Origin: Massilia sp. TS11
Lineage (GTDB): Bacteria > Pseudomonadota > Gammaproteobacteria > Burkholderiales > Burkholderiaceae_D
Reading direction: 5' to 3'
DNA length: 64,000 bases
Assembly (NCBI RefSeq): GCF_022012445.1
Contig: NZ_JAKLTS010000002.1
Coordinates: forward strand, 310,001 to 374,000
Of this stretch, positions 62,520 to 64,000 are shown piece after piece (position 1 is the first letter of the stretch; each line of letters begins with the position of its first letter). Position numbers and translations under genes: made by a program. The notes beneath the pieces are model-generated. The model did not search any database. It was not told the origin of the DNA and saw only the letters and a list, made by a program, of their open reading frames with translations.

Positions 62520-63044
62520 ATGAATTCTCTGGTGATCCGTCCGGCCCTGCCGGCTGACTTCCCCGCAATGTGGGACATCTTCCGCGACGTGGTCGCCGCC
62601 GGCGACACCTACGCCTTTGACGTCGACACCCCGGCCGCCGTGGCCGAGGCCTACTGGTTCGGTCCCGGCATCCTCAGCTGCGTCATCGAGCACAAGGGCG
62701 CCGTGGTCGGCATGTACAAGCTTTGTCAGAACGCCGTCGGGCGCGGCAACCACGTGGCCAATGCCTCCTTCATGGTCAGCCCGCGTGCGCGCGGCCTGGG
62801 CATCGGGCGCCTGCTCGGCGAGCACTGTCTCGACGCGGCGCGCGAGGCCGGCTACCTCGCCATGCAGTTCAACTACGTGGTAAGCTCGAACGCGCCAGCC
62901 GTCGCGCTCTGGGAGTCGCTGGGTTTTCAGGTGGTGGGAACGCTGCCGCTGGCCTTTCGCCATGCGCGCCGCGGCTATGTCGACGCGCTGGTCATGTACC
63001 GGACCTTGAGCGACCCGGCCAGCTGGCCGCCGCCCGAACACTAA
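62520..63044 (+). CDS. GNAT N-acetyltransferase
   Basis: A 174-residue acetyltransferase starting MNSLVIRPALPADFPAMWDI. The acetyl-CoA loop is FMVSPRARGLGIGRLLGEHC, followed by the family helix and the NYVVSSNAPAVALWESLGFQ stretch. It resembles N-acyltransferases acting on amino-acid-like or small amine substrates; the substrate is not known. It starts 50 bases after codA and is followed at seven bases by a second GNAT, so the two are likely co-transcribed. Confidence 0.85.
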   Translation: MNSLVIRPALPADFPAMWDIFRDVVAAGDTYAFDVDTPAAVAEAYWFGPGILSCVIEHKGAVVGMYKLCQNAVGRGNHVANASFMVSPRARGLGIGRLLGEHCLDAAREAGYLAMQFNYVVSSNAPAVALWESLGFQVVGTLPLAFRHARRGYVDALVMYRTLSDPASWPPPEH

Positions 63045-63051
63045 GGACGCA

Positions 63052-63564
63052 ATGAACATCATTGAGACCGCGCGCCTGCGCCTGCGCACCATCAACCTCG
63101 ACGACGCTCCCTTCTACCACGAACTGGTCAACGATCCGGCCTGGATCCGCCACATCGGCGACCGCAATATCCACACGCTGGAGGCCGCGCGCGAGGCGAT
63201 CGCCACCGGTCCCATGGCGGCCCACACCAAGCTCGGTTTCTCGCTCTACGTCTGCGAGCGCAAGGAAGACGGCGCGCCGCTCGGCCTGTGCGGCCTGATC
63301 AAGCGCGACACCCTGCCCGACGTCGACATCGGCTATGCCTTCCTGGCCGCCCACCGCGGCCACGGCTACGCGCGCGAAGCCGCCGAGGCGGTGCTGGCCT
63401 ATGCGCGCGACATCCTGCGCCTGCCGCGCCTGGCCGCGATCACCGGTCCCGATAACACCATCTCCAACGCCATGCTGCGCAGCCTGGGCTTCCAGTTTGT
63501 CGGCACCACGCGCCTGACGCCGGAACTGGCGCCGACCAATCTTTACCAATTGACCCTGAGCTGA
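63052..63564 (+). CDS. GNAT N-acetyltransferase (RimJ/RimL type)
   Basis: A 170-residue protein with the RimJ/RimL-like opening MNIIETARLRLRTINLDDAP, VNDPAWIRHIGDRNI, and the acetyl-CoA loop IGYAFLAAHRGHGYAREAAE. The C-terminal GPDNTISNAMLRSLGFQFVG is typical. These enzymes often modify protein N-termini or antibiotics, but the sequence does not fix the substrate. ACTAAGGAC before the ATG gives a fair ribosome-binding site. Confidence 0.85.
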   Translation: MNIIETARLRLRTINLDDAPFYHELVNDPAWIRHIGDRNIHTLEAAREAIATGPMAAHTKLGFSLYVCERKEDGAPLGLCGLIKRDTLPDVDIGYAFLAAHRGHGYAREAAEAVLAYARDILRLPRLAAITGPDNTISNAMLRSLGFQFVGTTRLTPELAPTNLYQLTLS

Positions 63565-63672
63565 TTACGGTCTTTCCCGAATCCGCTTTTGCATTCCCCG
63601 TCGTCGTGCGATAGTTGTCAATACGAACGAGTCATTGATAAATCGCAATGCATATAAAAACGGGAGACTGCG

Positions 63673-64000
63673 ATGGGTTTGTCTGATATGAAGATCGCCA
63701 CCCGGCTCGGTTTGCTCGGGATGGTGTTTGCCGCCGGGCTCGTGGTGATCGGCGGTACGGCTTACTTCAGCTTGAATAAAATGGCGGCCCAATCGGACGC
63801 GGCGGTACAGCGTTCCGAAGCCATGGGCGACCTGATCGATGCTGCGCGCAAGACGCAGGTCGATTTCAAAATCCAGGTCCAGGAGTGGAAGAATATTCTG
63901 CTGCGCGGGAATGACCCGGACCAGCTGGCCAAGTACACCAAGGCCTTCAACGAAAAAGGCGGCGAGGTCGCGCGCGAGCTGAAGGCGCTGCAGACGGCGA
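63673..64000 (+). CDS. Methyl-accepting chemotaxis protein, 3' end outside window
   Basis: The frame starts MGLSDMKIATRLGLLGMVFA with a membrane helix (LGMVFAAGLVVIGGTAYFSL) and continues into a helical periplasmic sensor (VDFKIQVQEWKNILLRGNDP), the standard opening of four-helix-bundle chemoreceptors in Burkholderiales. It is still open at the last base, so HAMP and signalling domains lie beyond the window. GGGAGA precedes the ATG. The gap 63565-63672 is relatively AT-rich and probably carries the promoter. Confidence 0.85.
   Translation, partial: MGLSDMKIATRLGLLGMVFAAGLVVIGGTAYFSLNKMAAQSDAAVQRSEAMGDLIDAARKTQVDFKIQVQEWKNILLRGNDPDQLAKYTKAFNEKGGEVARELKALQTA

Overview
The window looks like a chromosomal segment of a GC-rich betaproteobacterium, most probably Oxalobacteraceae (Massilia/Duganella-like). 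This rests on the protein families present (DUF1800/DUF1501 pair, phasin, RND efflux operon, many chemotaxis and c-di-GMP proteins, VgrG/PAAR/DUF6396-type Sel1 proteins) and on codon use, not on a database search. I saw no rRNA, tRNA, CRISPR array or intact insertion sequence.

Positions 1-5430 form a visibly AT-richer accessory island. It is a decaying type VI secretion (T6SS) vgrG locus read on the minus strand. A vgrG cut after about 75 codons is fused to the last codons of a Sel1-repeat gene. It is followed by repeated modules of PAAR/effector gene plus Sel1-repeat (putative immunity) gene. One Sel1 copy is intact, one is stopped by an amber codon, and the PAAR genes are stopped, frameshifted or truncated. 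About 0.77 kb is nearly identical between two modules, which suggests gene conversion. An IS3-family transposase tail lies at the island edge.

Positions 5800-24760 hold core-like genes: an FAD/NAD(P)-binding protein; small envelope proteins; a TetR (CerR-like)-RND efflux operon (tetR, outer-membrane factor, adaptor, pump); a DUF1800-DUF1501 export pair; a porin, PstS-like protein, response regulator and chemoreceptor cluster; a hybrid histidine kinase; and a 2OG-Fe dioxygenase.

Positions 24780-40760 hold a three-gene minus-strand operon (M1 peptidase, DUF6702-like protein, TonB receptor); an HD-GYP protein with a degenerate receiver followed by a CHASE/PAS histidine kinase; a sugar-isomerase and phytanoyl-CoA-dioxygenase-like pair divergent from a LysR regulator with a clear operator; an M29-like peptidase; and Yip1-like, MacA-like adaptor, ABC ATPase and MacB-like permease genes.

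Positions 40924-48514 are the most unusual part: a tight five-gene operon encoding a zinc-ribbon protein, a membrane-anchored VWA-like protein with a degenerate metal site, a small membrane protein, a 1174-residue tubulin-like GTPase-type protein with a C-terminal GYF-like module, and a membrane zinc-ribbon protein. It looks like a dedicated, poorly described envelope-linked cytomotive or scaffold system.

Positions 48595-64000 carry a molybdopterin oxidoreductase, a TPR-GGDEF cyclase, an ABC transporter pair, a heterodimeric-type ABC exporter pair, a phasin, a Cache-domain protein, a cytosine deaminase with all known catalytic residues, two GNAT acetyltransferases, and the start of a chemoreceptor that runs off the window. 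Two inverted-repeat elements sharing a GGGGTCAG core (35709-35833 and 55986-56041) resemble REP sequences.
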